The notes beneath the pieces are model-generated. The model was not told where the DNA came from. It saw nothing but the letters and a program-made list of their open reading frames with translations, and searched no databases. A DNA stretch of 21,656 nucleotides from contig NZ_KB899761.1 in NCBI RefSeq assembly GCF_000378445.1, forward strand, positions 1-21,656, read 5' to 3'. Numbering within the stretch: the first letter of the stretch is position 1; every line of letters starts with the position of its first letter. Below, piece by piece: positions 1 through 6,844 of the stretch. The position numbers and the translations under genes were made by a program. The DNA is from Deinococcus aquatilis DSM 23025 (GTDB taxonomy: Bacteria > Deinococcota > Deinococci > Deinococcales > Deinococcaceae).

Positions 1-219
1 GTCGTTCTCGCGTTCCAGCAAGCTCACACCCTGATCCGGACGATCTCCCGCGAGGCGGGCTCGGCCCGCCTCCAAAAACTGAGCTTTCCAGCTGTGGATC
101 AGGCTTTCGTTGACGTCATGCTGTCGGGCCGCTTCTGCGACCCCCAACTCTCCGCGCAAGACGCTCAGGACAATGGCTTCTTTGACGTCGGTCGTCCAAG
201 TTTTCCGTTGTTTCCCCAT
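1..219 (-). CDS. IS3-family transposase OrfA (partial, runs off left edge)
   Basis: The minus strand from ATG at 219 stays open to base 1 (73 codons). It begins MGKQRKTWTTDVKEAIV and continues into EAARQHDVNESLIHSWK, the helix-turn-helix pattern of IS3 OrfA proteins, which bind the terminal repeats. The frame ends in LLEREND, the start of the leucine-zipper segment that normally precedes the frameshift into OrfB. OrfB would lie outside the window. The sequence differs from the second IS3 OrfA at 16092, so these are two different elements. A forward-strand reading frame crosses the same bases but has no protein character here. Confidence 0.8.
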   Translation of the reverse strand, partial: MGKQRKTWTTDVKEAIVLSVLRGELGVAEAARQHDVNESLIHSWKAQFLEAGRARLAGDRPDQGVSLLEREND

Positions 220-266
220 GATGCTCTCCAGTGTGCTCGTCCCTCGCTTCAAAAGGGTCAAGTTCT
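1..266 (-). mobile_element. IS3-family insertion sequence, 5' end only
   Basis: One end of an IS3-family element whose remainder lies beyond the left edge. The orfA reading frame runs leftward off the window. Upstream of orfA the minus strand contains AACTTGACCCTTTTG, which resembles the TGACCC-type terminal repeat of the second IS3 element in this window. The outer end is therefore placed near 260-268, but I cannot fix it without the other terminus. The element abuts and apparently truncates the gene fragment that starts at about 268. Confidence 0.7.
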
Positions 267-267
267 A

Positions 268-474
268 GAAGTCATTCCTGGAGCATTACCGGGCAAACGC
301 CTTCGCGCTGCGTTGGAGCAACGGTACGGTCTGAAGATTACCCACACCGCCACACTGCATCTGGTCGCCCAGATGCACGGATTTGAACATTACCGTGCGC
401 TTGTGGCCGCCCTCCCACTGAGCAGTCCCGCAGTCGCACAGGATGACGAGGACGTGGGCCACTGGTGGGACTGA
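268..474 (+). pseudogene. C-terminal fragment of a small helical-domain protein, truncated by the IS
   Basis: About 68 codons remain before the TGA at 472-474, and there is no start codon outside the IS. The segment GKRLRAALEQRYGLKITHTA followed by LHLVAQMHGFEHYRALVAAL resembles the short helical module (KxLRxxLxxxG-hxxSHsxALELVAxxxGFxxWxxL) found on plasmid proteins annotated as glyoxalase-superfamily. That family match is from memory and moderate. The acidic tail DDEDVGHWWD looks like a natural C-terminus. The 5' part was probably lost when the IS inserted, so the product is unlikely to be functional. Confidence 0.5.
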
Positions 475-863
475 AACAGAAGCAACGAACCTGAGAACTC
501 TCTACGCCAAAGTTACCCACTTGAGCGTATTGGTACCCCATTTCAACAACCTGATGAAAAAGTCATCGGGAACAAGACCGTCACCACTTGGCGCCGAGTT
601 GGGCCAGGGTTAGTCTGATGGAACCGCTAAACCGCCCTAGAGATGCTCGAACTAGGGCGGCTTCTATGACCTTCTATGCTTCCGACGGATGAGTGATGCC
701 ACTGGTTGCTGTTGAGGCGACAATGTGCGGCCCCCTCACTCACCTCTTCCAAGCCTTTGTGTAGGCAGTCAACCCAGTCTGGTAGGGAAGCGCATCAACG
801 CTCCTGCCTTGACTCCCATCCAGCCCGAAGAGGGTGACCAGGCATCAACTCAGTTCCTCTCCC
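475..863. other. Gene-free stretch
   Basis: Both strands were read. The open frames here lack protein character, and no start with a ribosome binding site was found. The only structure is the hairpin at 632-660 and a minor GATGA/TCATC dyad near 553-567. Probably eroded plasmid backbone between two mobile-element scars. Confidence 0.5.
632..660. terminator. Strong hairpin, possible terminator
   Basis: Perfect 9-bp arms CCGCCCTAG (632-640) and CTAGGGCGG (652-660) enclose an 11-nt loop. The plus-strand 3' flank is only mildly T-rich (CTTCTATGACC), so it is not a textbook intrinsic terminator. It could serve the truncated gene ending at 474, or be a protein-binding dyad. Confidence 0.4.
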
Positions 864-1061
864 CTACCGGCAGCGCTCAGTCACTTTCGCCCGCAATTTG
901 GGATCGGCGTGTAGCTCCATCAGCAGGGCGTCTAGGATGTCTTCTAGGTGCATGCGGTGCTAGACCTCGCTCTCCGTTTCCAGGGCTAACCTGCACAGGA
1001 AATGGTGCATGCTCGAGCGGATGCGGATGCCAAGAGATTTTTTCTGCTCGGGTTGACCCAC
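864..1061 (-). pseudogene. Ribbon-helix-helix-type protein, broken by an in-frame TAG
   Basis: Read from a GTG at 1061, the minus strand gives MGQPEQKKSLGIRIRSSMHH, then FLCRLALETESEV, a TAG at 960-962, then HRMHLEDILDALLMELHADP up to TAG at 864-866. The pattern beta strand (LGIRIR), helix, ETESEV turn, helix is that of small RHH plasmid DNA-binding proteins. A single CAG-to-TAG change would explain the stop. It may be an older partition or regulatory protein superseded by the intact parB at 1160. The start codon is a guess, because no ribosome binding site is visible. Confidence 0.5.
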
Positions 1062-1112
1062 AAGCGGCGTGACTTTAAGGCTGGTACCCTCGTTGAGCTC
1101 TAGATCATACCC

Positions 1113-1159
1113 AAATAGGATAGTTACCTAGGTCTATAGAAATATATTTAAATAGGATA
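1113..1159. promoter_or_regulatory. Repeat-bearing AT-rich site downstream of parB
   Basis: Two direct copies of AAATAGGATA (1113-1122 and 1150-1159) flank the palindrome ACCTAGGT (1126-1133), which is followed by CTATAGAAATATATTTAAAT. The same ACCTAGGT occurs at three other places around the partition genes. It may be part of the centromere or an operator bound by the RHH protein ParB. Confidence 0.5.
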
Positions 1160-1414
1160 CTACCCTTTTTGGTTCAACCATTCCTGAAGCAATTGGCGGA
1201 CGATGGTATTGACTTCAACGCCTTGCTGCAAGGCCTTAATGCGAACCTCCCGCCTAAGTTGCGATGGAACTGTGACGTTGAGTTGCACCAGTTTTTCTAG
1301 AACTTGCTCGCTGACCTCCGATGTTTGCTGAGTAGGAGCTGGTGAAACTGTTGGTGAAGTCTGGTCTCCTCCCCGAAGCACGTCTCCCAGTTTCGGCCGT
1401 TTACTTTTGGTCAT
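1160..1414 (-). CDS. parB: ParB-type centromere-binding protein, ribbon-helix-helix (type Ib partition)
   Basis: 84 residues beginning MTKSKRPKLGDVLRG. The N-terminal half is a flexible, Thr/Ser/Gln-rich linker. The C-terminal half reads VQLNVTVP, then SQLRREVRIKALQQGVEVN, then TIVRQLLQEWL, the strand-helix-helix of an RHH dimer, where the strand enters the DNA major groove. Such proteins pair with short ParA ATPases in type Ib partition and usually repress their own operon. The start at 1414 is preferred over 1432: it gives an ATGA overlap with the parA stop and has GGAG eight bases upstream. Function is inferred from fold, size and adjacency. The four ACCTAGGT palindromes nearby are the obvious candidate binding sites. 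Confidence 0.8.
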   Translation of the reverse strand: MTKSKRPKLGDVLRGGDQTSPTVSPAPTQQTSEVSEQVLEKLVQLNVTVPSQLRREVRIKALQQGVEVNTIVRQLLQEWLNQKG

Positions 1415-1995
1415 TCTTGGAGCTCCTTCCACACAGCTGTGTATTCATCCAGATCATTGGGGAGACCTCCAAACGCTGCTTTATACGCTTCGAGTTCGCG
1501 GATGCGGGCTTTCAGCACAGGAAGGCCCTCGAGTGCTTCCTCTGCTTCGCGGGCCAGGCGACGACGCGGGTTGTAACGGGTCAGCAGCACGGCCACGTCT
1601 AAGTCTTCGCGCTGGGCCTGTAAGTCAGCCAGCAACTCTAAAGTAGGCCGCAACCGATCTACCTCCAACCCTGTGGGGGCTACCGGAACGAGAGCGATGT
1701 CTGCCAGACCACCTGCGCGCAGCAAAAGCTCGCGTGAGTTGGGCGGAGTATCGATGATGACGATTCGGTCTCCCGCTTGAGCCGCTTTCACTTGCCGTGC
1801 CAGTCGATCAGGTTCGCCTTGAACTACCTCGAAAGGAAGTTGAGCGTGGGCAGCCCAGCGGTGCGCACTGTGTTCGCTGTCGGCGTCAACAATGGTCACT
1901 GCTTGACCGGCCTGCGCAGCGACTGTCGCTAGATAGAGGGAGGTGGTAGTCTTCCCCACCCCCCCTTTGAGACTAAGAACAGCGAGCGTTTTCAT
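1411..1995 (-). CDS. parA: ParA-family partition ATPase (short, type Ib)
   Basis: 194 residues. The deviant Walker A motif KGGVGKTT (10-17) carries the signature lysine of the ParA/MinD group. VDAD (36-39) is the Walker A' aspartate region and IVIIDTPPNS (Asp82) is Walker B. There is no N-terminal helix-turn-helix, so this is the short Ib class, which relies on its small partner for DNA recognition and operon control. It would bind nucleoid DNA in the ATP state and move plasmid copies through ParB-centromere complexes. parB follows with an ATGA overlap. No Shine-Dalgarno sequence precedes the ATG. The dyad CTATCAGGATAG sits immediately upstream, and the main promoter probably lies in the inverted repeat at 2038-2101. 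Confidence 0.92.
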   Translation of the reverse strand: MKTLAVLSLKGGVGKTTTSLYLATVAAQAGQAVTIVDADSEHSAHRWAAHAQLPFEVVQGEPDRLARQVKAAQAGDRIVIIDTPPNSRELLLRAGGLADIALVPVAPTGLEVDRLRPTLELLADLQAQREDLDVAVLLTRYNPRRRLAREAEEALEGLPVLKARIRELEAYKAAFGGLPNDLDEYTAVWKELQE

Positions 1996-1997
1996 GT

Positions 1998-2009
1998 CTA
2001 TCAGGATAG
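1998..2009. promoter_or_regulatory. CTATC-NN-GATAG dyad in front of parA
   Basis: CTATCAGGATAG is a 5-bp-arm dyad two bases upstream of the parA start. A second example, CTATCTTGATAG, lies at 2491-2502 beyond the HNH gene. Its position suggests an operator overlapping the parA translation start. Confidence 0.4.
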
Positions 2010-2027
2010 GGCAGAGTTGGCGAAATA

Positions 2028-2119
2028 ACCTAGGTCTCTATAGTCCTAGTTTACAAGATAAATAATCTATTAGATAAATAGATATCAAACTAGGACTATA
2101 GTATTCTATGTACCTAGGT
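2028..2119. promoter_or_regulatory. Divergent promoter/operator between parA and the HNH gene; possible centromere
   Basis: Symmetrical region. Perfect 15-bp inverted repeats CTATAGTCCTAGTTT (2038-2052) and its complement (2087-2101) enclose a 34-bp almost pure A+T core. The palindrome ACCTAGGT lies outside each arm (2028-2035 and 2112-2119). Each arm carries an outward-facing -10-like box: TATAGT at 2097-2102 reading right, and TATAGA reading left. This predicts divergent promoters for the HNH gene and parA. The right -10 box lies about five bases before the HNH ATG, so that transcript may be leaderless. ParB binding here would give autoregulation; the site could also be the centromere. Confidence 0.6.
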
Positions 2120-2467
2120 CAAGAGACGCAGAAGCGGAGGCTCAAGCGTTATGCTAAACGGTGGAATCGGGAAACTCACAAAGCAGTTCTGGTACACCGT
2201 GCGGTTGCTGCAGAACAGTTGGGACGTCCCCTGTTGCCAGGCGAAATTGTCCATCAACGGGACGGAAATTCGCTCAACAATGCACCCGAAAACTTATTGG
2301 TGCTCCCCAACCAACGGTACCATGCCCATGCCGAGTACCACCTGCGCTGTGGAAAACGGGGGCAGTCCGCTCTGTTTCCTGAGTTTTCCAAGGTCTCCGA
2401 GAAGAACGGCGTGGCACCCTCTTTGAGACCCTGTCACTTGTGGTCGTTGCCACTGAGGAATAGGTGA
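2108..2467 (+). CDS. HNH endonuclease-like protein
   Basis: 119 residues. The core VHRAVAAEQLGRPLLPGEIV then HQRDGNSLNNAPENLLVL and HAHAEYHLR matches the HNH_3-like fold of phage and plasmid homing-type nucleases, with the His of VHQRDGN, Asn of NNAPEN and a downstream His as metal and catalytic residues. A basic N-terminus (QKRRLKRYAKRW) suits DNA contact. The 3' third looks unconserved. The ATG at 2108 has no ribosome binding site and sits just after a TATAGT box, so translation is probably leaderless. It is divergent from parA and shares the same operator region. A free-standing HNH gene next to a partition locus may be a selfish insertion or a maintenance function; I cannot tell which. 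Confidence 0.75.
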   Translation: MYLGQETQKRRLKRYAKRWNRETHKAVLVHRAVAAEQLGRPLLPGEIVHQRDGNSLNNAPENLLVLPNQRYHAHAEYHLRCGKRGQSALFPEFSKVSEKNGVAPSLRPCHLWSLPLRNR

Positions 2468-2688
2468 CTTCGAGTCTCAAAACATGGACTCTATCTTGAT
2501 AGTCAAATATCAAAATAATAAACTATCAACCTAGGTCACATCATCCACTGGCCCAACCCAGCTTCGCGTTGTAGATCGTGCCGCTGAACAGGAGCCTCGC
2601 GCAAACTTTCCGGGAATAGTCGCCGCCCTGTTCGCGCTTTGGAAGATCGAGCATCCGGCACTTCGCGGCGCTCAAGTACTTTGCAGGA
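2468..2688. promoter_or_regulatory. Repeat-bearing spacer downstream of the HNH gene
   Basis: CTATCTTGATAG (2491-2502) and the fourth ACCTAGGT palindrome (2529-2536) lie in an AT-rich run with TCAAATATCAAAATAATAA. These mirror motifs on the far side of parA/parB and mark this as the outer boundary of the partition module. From 2537 to 2688 I see no gene. Confidence 0.45.
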
Positions 2689-3007
2689 TTAATCCTCCAT
2701 ATTTTTGGCGCTCTTCTGGGCATAGAACTCGGTATCGGTGATGCTCTTGTGCCGCAGGAAATTCTGAACCTAATCAAGCGGCATCCTGGCGTCCAGCAGC
2801 AGTGCAAAGGCACTGGCCCGCACCAGTTGTGGAGTCACCGCTCTTTCGATTCCGGCGCTGACAGCAGCGTCATGTACCACGCGCTGCACCATCCTCAGCG
2901 TGTATTGACCGGCGCGGTTGCTCTCGAAGAGGAAGCCACTCAGACGGCTCCCCAGATGGGTACGCAATTCCTGGGCTAGGCTCGGCAGGATCGGGACGTA
3001 CCTGTCA
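2689..3007 (-). pseudogene. Tyrosine recombinase/integrase, C-terminal remnant
   Basis: Reading the minus strand from the transposon edge gives DRYVPILPSLAQELRTHL, then FLFESNRAGQYTLRMVQ, then AGIERAVTPQLVRASAFALL and LLDARMPLD followed by a TAG (2770-2772). Past the stop the same frame continues VQNFLRHKSITDTEFYAQKS to TAA at 2689. This is the catalytic half of an XerC/D-type integrase. The N-terminal half is missing (replaced by the Tn3 end), the usual HLLRHS motif reads QLVRAS, and a CAG-to-TAG change stops the frame before the LRH..T..FY tail. All three changes say it is dead. Confidence 0.7.
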
Positions 3008-3045
3008 GGGGTCGCACGAGAGTCGGAACAGATTTTCCCGCTAAG
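3008..3045 (+). repeat. Tn3 terminal inverted repeat, tnpA side
   Basis: 38 bp starting GGGGTCGCACGAGAG and ending TTTTCCCGCTAAG. The tnpA stop codon (3041-3043) lies inside it. Confidence 0.88.
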
Positions 3046-6000
3046 AAATCTGGGCAATGAATTCCTCGAGGCTGTCGGGGTCACGAAGTGGCCTGAGCAG
3101 GCCACGAGCAATCTCGTCTGGGAGCGTGAAATCATATTTCCCGAGCATGTTGACATGCTCGTGGAGCAGTGGAGACAGCCGAGCAACGTCCGAGGCATTC
3201 ACCAGCGCCCCTGAACGTTTCAGGCCATTTAAGGCCACCTCGATGTAGCGGGTGTTCCACAGGACGATGGCATTGATGACCAGCCCCAGCGCCCCGAGCT
3301 GATCTTCCATCCCCTCCCGGTACTTCTGACGCAGTTCACCCTTGCGCCCATGAAAAACGGCGCGTGCAACTGCATGTCTGGCCTCGCCCCGATTGAGCTG
3401 CACCAGAATACGGCGACGGTAGCTCTCGTCCTGGACGTAGTTCAGCAGATACAGAGTCTTCTCGATTCGACCCACTTCGGCCACGGCCCGTCCCAACCCA
3501 GACAGGCTGCCGCCACGTTGCAGGGTGCGCATCACTGCGGTCGCCTTGACCTTACCCAGTTTTAATGACCCGACCAGCCGCAGGAGGTCGTCCCAGTGCT
3601 CCGTGATCAGCCGCTGATTGATGGTGTGTCGACTCAGGTCTCCTAGAACGCCGTAATCGGCGTTCTTCTCCATCCGCCAAAAGCGTTGATCCTGAAGGTC
3701 AGCCAGCCGGGGACTGAAGCGGTACCCCAGCAGCGAGAACAATCCAAACACCACATCACTTGACCCGTGGGTGTCGGACATGATCTCGCGTGGGTCGAGG
3801 CGCGTCTGCTGTTCCAGCAGGCCTGCCAGAATGAATAGTGAGTCGCGCAGTGTTCCCGGAATGACGATGCCGTGGAAGCCGGTGAATTGGTCGCTGGTGA
3901 AGTTGTAATACGTTACGCCGCGCTGTGAGCCGAAATATTTGCGGTTCCAGCCGGCACTGATGGTGTTGACGGGCACCACGAAACGCATTCCGTCGGCAGA
4001 GGCAACTTCTCCCCCGCCCCAGACCTGGGCCAGGGACAAATCGAGCTGCGCGTCCACTAGGCGGGCGTTGGCGGCTTCGATGCTCTGTGCCCGGACGTAA
4101 TTCTGCTGCACCCACGACAAGCGAGAGAGTGTCAACGCCGCAACATCCGGTCTGGCCACGGCCTTGAGGCCGATATTGCAGGCCTGCGCGAGCAGGACGG
4201 CACACATGCTCAGCGGCAGATCATTGATTTGGGCACGTCCATCGGTCAGGTGCGTGAACGCACCTGCAAAGCCTGTCAAGGCGTGGACTTCGAGCAGCAG
4301 CGCAGAGAGCTCCAACTGAGGCAGTCGGAGCGTCACCTGATTGCGCAGCAACTTCAGGCTGGGTGGATCTGGCTGCGCTTCGAGGGGGGTGAGGCTGAGC
4401 CGGGTATGACCCTCCTTGATTTCCAGCTTCAAGGCGCTGTTGGTGGCGAGGTTGTTTTGTGCTTGCACATAGGCGCTGTTGAGCTCGATGCCCATCAGGT
4501 CGAGTTCGACCGCTGGATCGAGAGAGCGCCCGAGCGCACGGGACAGGTCGTCCCGCGCCGTCTCCCAGGCCGTCCCCTGTAACAGTTCTGCTCTGGGATC
4601 GCTAAACCCCTCGCTGTTCGGCACAAAGACTTCACGCCGCTTCAGGGCCTGCTGGAGTCGCTCCAGCACGCACAGGGTGTACATCTGGTGATCCATGTCG
4701 GCTCGCAGCGGGAAGACTTGCCGCTCCCAGCTCTTCGGCACGAAGGAGCGGGGCGCATCCGACCACTTGGGTTTCCCACGCCCGCCCGTTTCCATTCGTA
4801 TCAGAAAGTTCCAAGCGTCCAGCAGTGGTCTGGCCCCGGGTGTTCCTTTAAATTCTATCGTTCGCAGGAACGCGGGAAGAAACCGGCGGACGGTCGTGTA
4901 TTGCCCGCTCAGGGCTTCCAAGGCCGGGTCAGTCTCTTCACTCGCCAGCGTCCGGATCGTGCTCGCGGCCTCACTGAGGCGAGCTTCCCCGATCAACGTG
5001 AAGACCGCCTGCCGGACGTCTCGGTCTGGTGTGGTTCGATCCAGCAGGACGCGGCACGCGTCCTGCAACACCAGGGCTGCCTGATCAAGGTCTTTCAAGG
5101 TGCGCAGCCGATCGCGTTTTCGCTTCGTCTCTCCTTTCACGGCCAGCGAGGTCATCAGGCCGTCAAACAGCTCGAGCGCGTCGTCGGTGGCGCTGCGCTC
5201 CAAGTGCTGCACGAAGATCAACAGGGTAGCCAGCCGACGGTCTTCGCCCATTCGAGCAAGCGTCTGCGCCCAAGCACTCTGGGCATGCCGGGCCAACAGC
5301 GCGCGGCGGGATTCTGGCACGTCATCCAAATCAACCCCAGAAACATCAATCTCGCGGATCTGCTCGATGCGCTGGAAGGCACCCAAGAGTGCTGGTGCCG
5401 TGATGCGGGTCGGGGAAGTGCGCAGCACTTCCAACGGGGTCAACCGCTCGCCCTCAGGGACGACCAGCAAGGTCTCCAGGCGGGCCTGCTGTTCCAGGGT
5501 CAACCGACGACTGACACCTTGAAACGTGCGGCTGCTGAACCGTTCACGAACCCTGGCCACCAACCGAGCCAGAACCGAAACGCCGGGCAGCACGATCTTT
5601 TGAGCGACCAGATGTGCAGTGGCCAGATCGAACAGCACGCTGGGACGCACCGCACTGGTGGCTATCTGGGCGTACAGCCAGCGGGTCAGTCGGAAGACTT
5701 GGAAACCGTCAAAGGGTTGGAGGCCCGCATAGGCCAGAATGAAAGTCTGGTGTTCGTACCAAGTGCTTACCCGTGTCCGGTAGCTCTGGAACACGTCTGG
5801 ATCGACATTGAGCTGAACAGCCAGCGTTTCAATGACCGTCTGCGGCACCTGGGTCGGTTCGGAAAGGAACGTGCCCAGGTACCGCACAGTACAGAGCTGG
5901 ACGGCGCAGCCCAGTCTGTTCCGCTTGCGACGGCGCTGCGCGATAAAGGCATAGTCTTGCTCACTCAGGTAGAAAAAGCGCGTGAGGTCTTCCGGCGAGG

Positions 6001-6067
6001 GATCTTGGGGATACCGCCCGTACCGGGCGGCCTGCTCGTCACTCAGGAACTCAACCGGCATGAACAT
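3041..6067 (-). CDS. tnpA: Tn3-family transposase
   Basis: 1008 residues, the normal size for the family. It binds the 38-bp ends and carries out replicative transposition to a cointegrate. The N-terminal segment (PVEFLSDEQAARYGRY) is the DUF4158 DNA-binding part. The RNase H-like DDE domain shows Asp692 (ASADGMRF), Asp765 (SDTHGSSD) and Glu895 (LNRGEARH), with spacings typical of the family. The conserved WNRKYFGSQRGVTYYNF and NAIVLWNTRY blocks are present. No frameshift or stop interrupts it, so it looks active. It lies 15 bases behind tnpR on the same strand. A second ATG at codon 3 is an alternative start; neither has a clear ribosome binding site. Confidence 0.95.
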   Translation of the reverse strand: MFMPVEFLSDEQAARYGRYPQDPSPEDLTRFFYLSEQDYAFIAQRRRKRNRLGCAVQLCTVRYLGTFLSEPTQVPQTVIETLAVQLNVDPDVFQSYRTRVSTWYEHQTFILAYAGLQPFDGFQVFRLTRWLYAQIATSAVRPSVLFDLATAHLVAQKIVLPGVSVLARLVARVRERFSSRTFQGVSRRLTLEQQARLETLLVVPEGERLTPLEVLRTSPTRITAPALLGAFQRIEQIREIDVSGVDLDDVPESRRALLARHAQSAWAQTLARMGEDRRLATLLIFVQHLERSATDDALELFDGLMTSLAVKGETKRKRDRLRTLKDLDQAALVLQDACRVLLDRTTPDRDVRQAVFTLIGEARLSEAASTIRTLASEETDPALEALSGQYTTVRRFLPAFLRTIEFKGTPGARPLLDAWNFLIRMETGGRGKPKWSDAPRSFVPKSWERQVFPLRADMDHQMYTLCVLERLQQALKRREVFVPNSEGFSDPRAELLQGTAWETARDDLSRALGRSLDPAVELDLMGIELNSAYVQAQNNLATNSALKLEIKEGHTRLSLTPLEAQPDPPSLKLLRNQVTLRLPQLELSALLLEVHALTGFAGAFTHLTDGRAQINDLPLSMCAVLLAQACNIGLKAVARPDVAALTLSRLSWVQQNYVRAQSIEAANARLVDAQLDLSLAQVWGGGEVASADGMRFVVPVNTISAGWNRKYFGSQRGVTYYNFTSDQFTGFHGIVIPGTLRDSLFILAGLLEQQTRLDPREIMSDTHGSSDVVFGLFSLLGYRFSPRLADLQDQRFWRMEKNADYGVLGDLSRHTINQRLITEHWDDLLRLVGSLKLGKVKATAVMRTLQRGGSLSGLGRAVAEVGRIEKTLYLLNYVQDESYRRRILVQLNRGEARHAVARAVFHGRKGELRQKYREGMEDQLGALGLVINAIVLWNTRYIEVALNGLKRSGALVNASDVARLSPLLHEHVNMLGKYDFTLPDEIARGLLRPLRDPDSLEEFIAQIS

Positions 6068-6082
6068 CCAAGAAGGCCGGCA

Positions 6083-6640
6083 TCAAGTGGACTTCAGGGC
6101 ACGGTAAAGGGTCTCTCGGCTGATACCCAGTTCGCGGGCGAGCATCGCTTTCGGCTCCCCAGCCTGAATGCGTGTTCGCAGCTGCTCGATTTGTTCCGGG
6201 GAGAGCGCTTTTTTCCGGCCTCTGTATTTTCCCTGTTTGCGGGCGAGGGCGATGCCCTCGCGCTGACGCTCCCGGATGAGGGCCCGTTCAAACTCGGCGA
6301 ATGCCCCCATCACGCTCAGCAGCAGGGTCGACATGGGTGACTCCTCTCCAGTGAAGGTCAGGCCTTCTTTGACGAACGCCACCCGGATACCCCGCTTGGT
6401 CAGACTATTGACCAGTTGCCGGAGATCGTCGAGATTACGTGCGAGGCGATCCATGCTGTGTACGACGACGGTGTCGCCCTCGCGCACGAACTCCAGTAGG
6501 ATCTTCAATTGTGGCCGTTGGGTATCCTTGCCCGAAGCGAGGTCGGTGAAGGTACGGGCTAAGTTCAGACCGTTGAGCTGGCGATCCGGGTTCTGGTCGA
6601 AGCTGCTGACGCGGATATACCCGATGCGTTGACCGTTCAC
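6083..6640 (-). CDS. tnpR: Serine resolvase of the Tn3 transposon
   Basis: 185 residues. The N-terminal resolvase domain begins NGQRIGYIRVSSFDQN, with the nucleophilic serine in RVSS (about Ser12). The conserved SMDRLARNLDDLRQLV and the GAFAEFERALIRERQREGI helix follow. The C-terminal helix-turn-helix AMLARELGISRETLYRAL reads the res site. It resolves cointegrates made by TnpA. The GTG start at 6640 is chosen because GGAGG lies six bases upstream and the 185-residue length is standard; an ATG eight codons further upstream lacks such a site. It is the first gene of the tnpR-tnpA pair and is probably repressed by TnpR binding to the region just upstream. Confidence 0.93.
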   Translation of the reverse strand: MNGQRIGYIRVSSFDQNPDRQLNGLNLARTFTDLASGKDTQRPQLKILLEFVREGDTVVVHSMDRLARNLDDLRQLVNSLTKRGIRVAFVKEGLTFTGEESPMSTLLLSVMGAFAEFERALIRERQREGIALARKQGKYRGRKKALSPEQIEQLRTRIQAGEPKAMLARELGISRETLYRALKST

Positions 6641-6743
6641 GGTGAGCCTCCGGCGATGTGTCAAGTTGAACTCTCAGAGTTGAGCATCACCCTGTCAGGA
6701 AAACAAGATTCCGACCCTAGTTGGGCAGAATGAGGCAGGTTGC
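6641..6743. promoter_or_regulatory. Putative res site and tnpR promoter
   Basis: The spacer upstream of tnpR carries two TGTCA motifs (CTGTCAGG near 6691 and TGTCAAG near 6659) and the dyad AACTCT-C-AGAGTT (6669-6681). Tn3 res sites lie here and consist of three spaced dyads, but the subsite boundaries cannot be set by eye. Confidence 0.45.
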
Positions 6744-6776
6744 TGGACGTCCAGTTGGGGTACACCCCAACTGGAC
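6744..6776. promoter_or_regulatory. Large inverted-repeat operator upstream of the SDR gene
   Basis: Perfect 13-bp arms GTCCAGTTGGGGT (6749-6761) and ACCCCAACTGGAC (6764-6776) with a 2-bp centre. The left arm also forms the overlapping palindrome CTGGACGTCCAG (6744-6755). The size and symmetry suit a dimeric repressor such as a TetR-type protein, but no regulator gene is carried by the transposon. It could alternatively be a res subsite. Confidence 0.5.
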
Positions 6777-6844
6777 ACCACTTCAACATTAGCTTGAATG
6801 GGCGACAGCACCGCTCACCCTCCTTCTGCAGTACCGTGTGCACC

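Noticed and set aside
94..267. Forward open frame running into the fragment at 268-474
   Set aside because: It is antisense to the IS3 orfA, whose protein sequence is clear. Only the part outside the IS has protein character.
725..1072. Forward 115-codon open frame
   Set aside because: Low-complexity, Cys/Gly/Pro-rich product without a ribosome binding site. The opposite strand carries the recognisable RHH pseudogene.
4688..6340. 550-codon forward open frame
   Set aside because: It lies antisense to tnpA and tnpR. The length is explained by GC-rich codon bias, and the translation has no family features.
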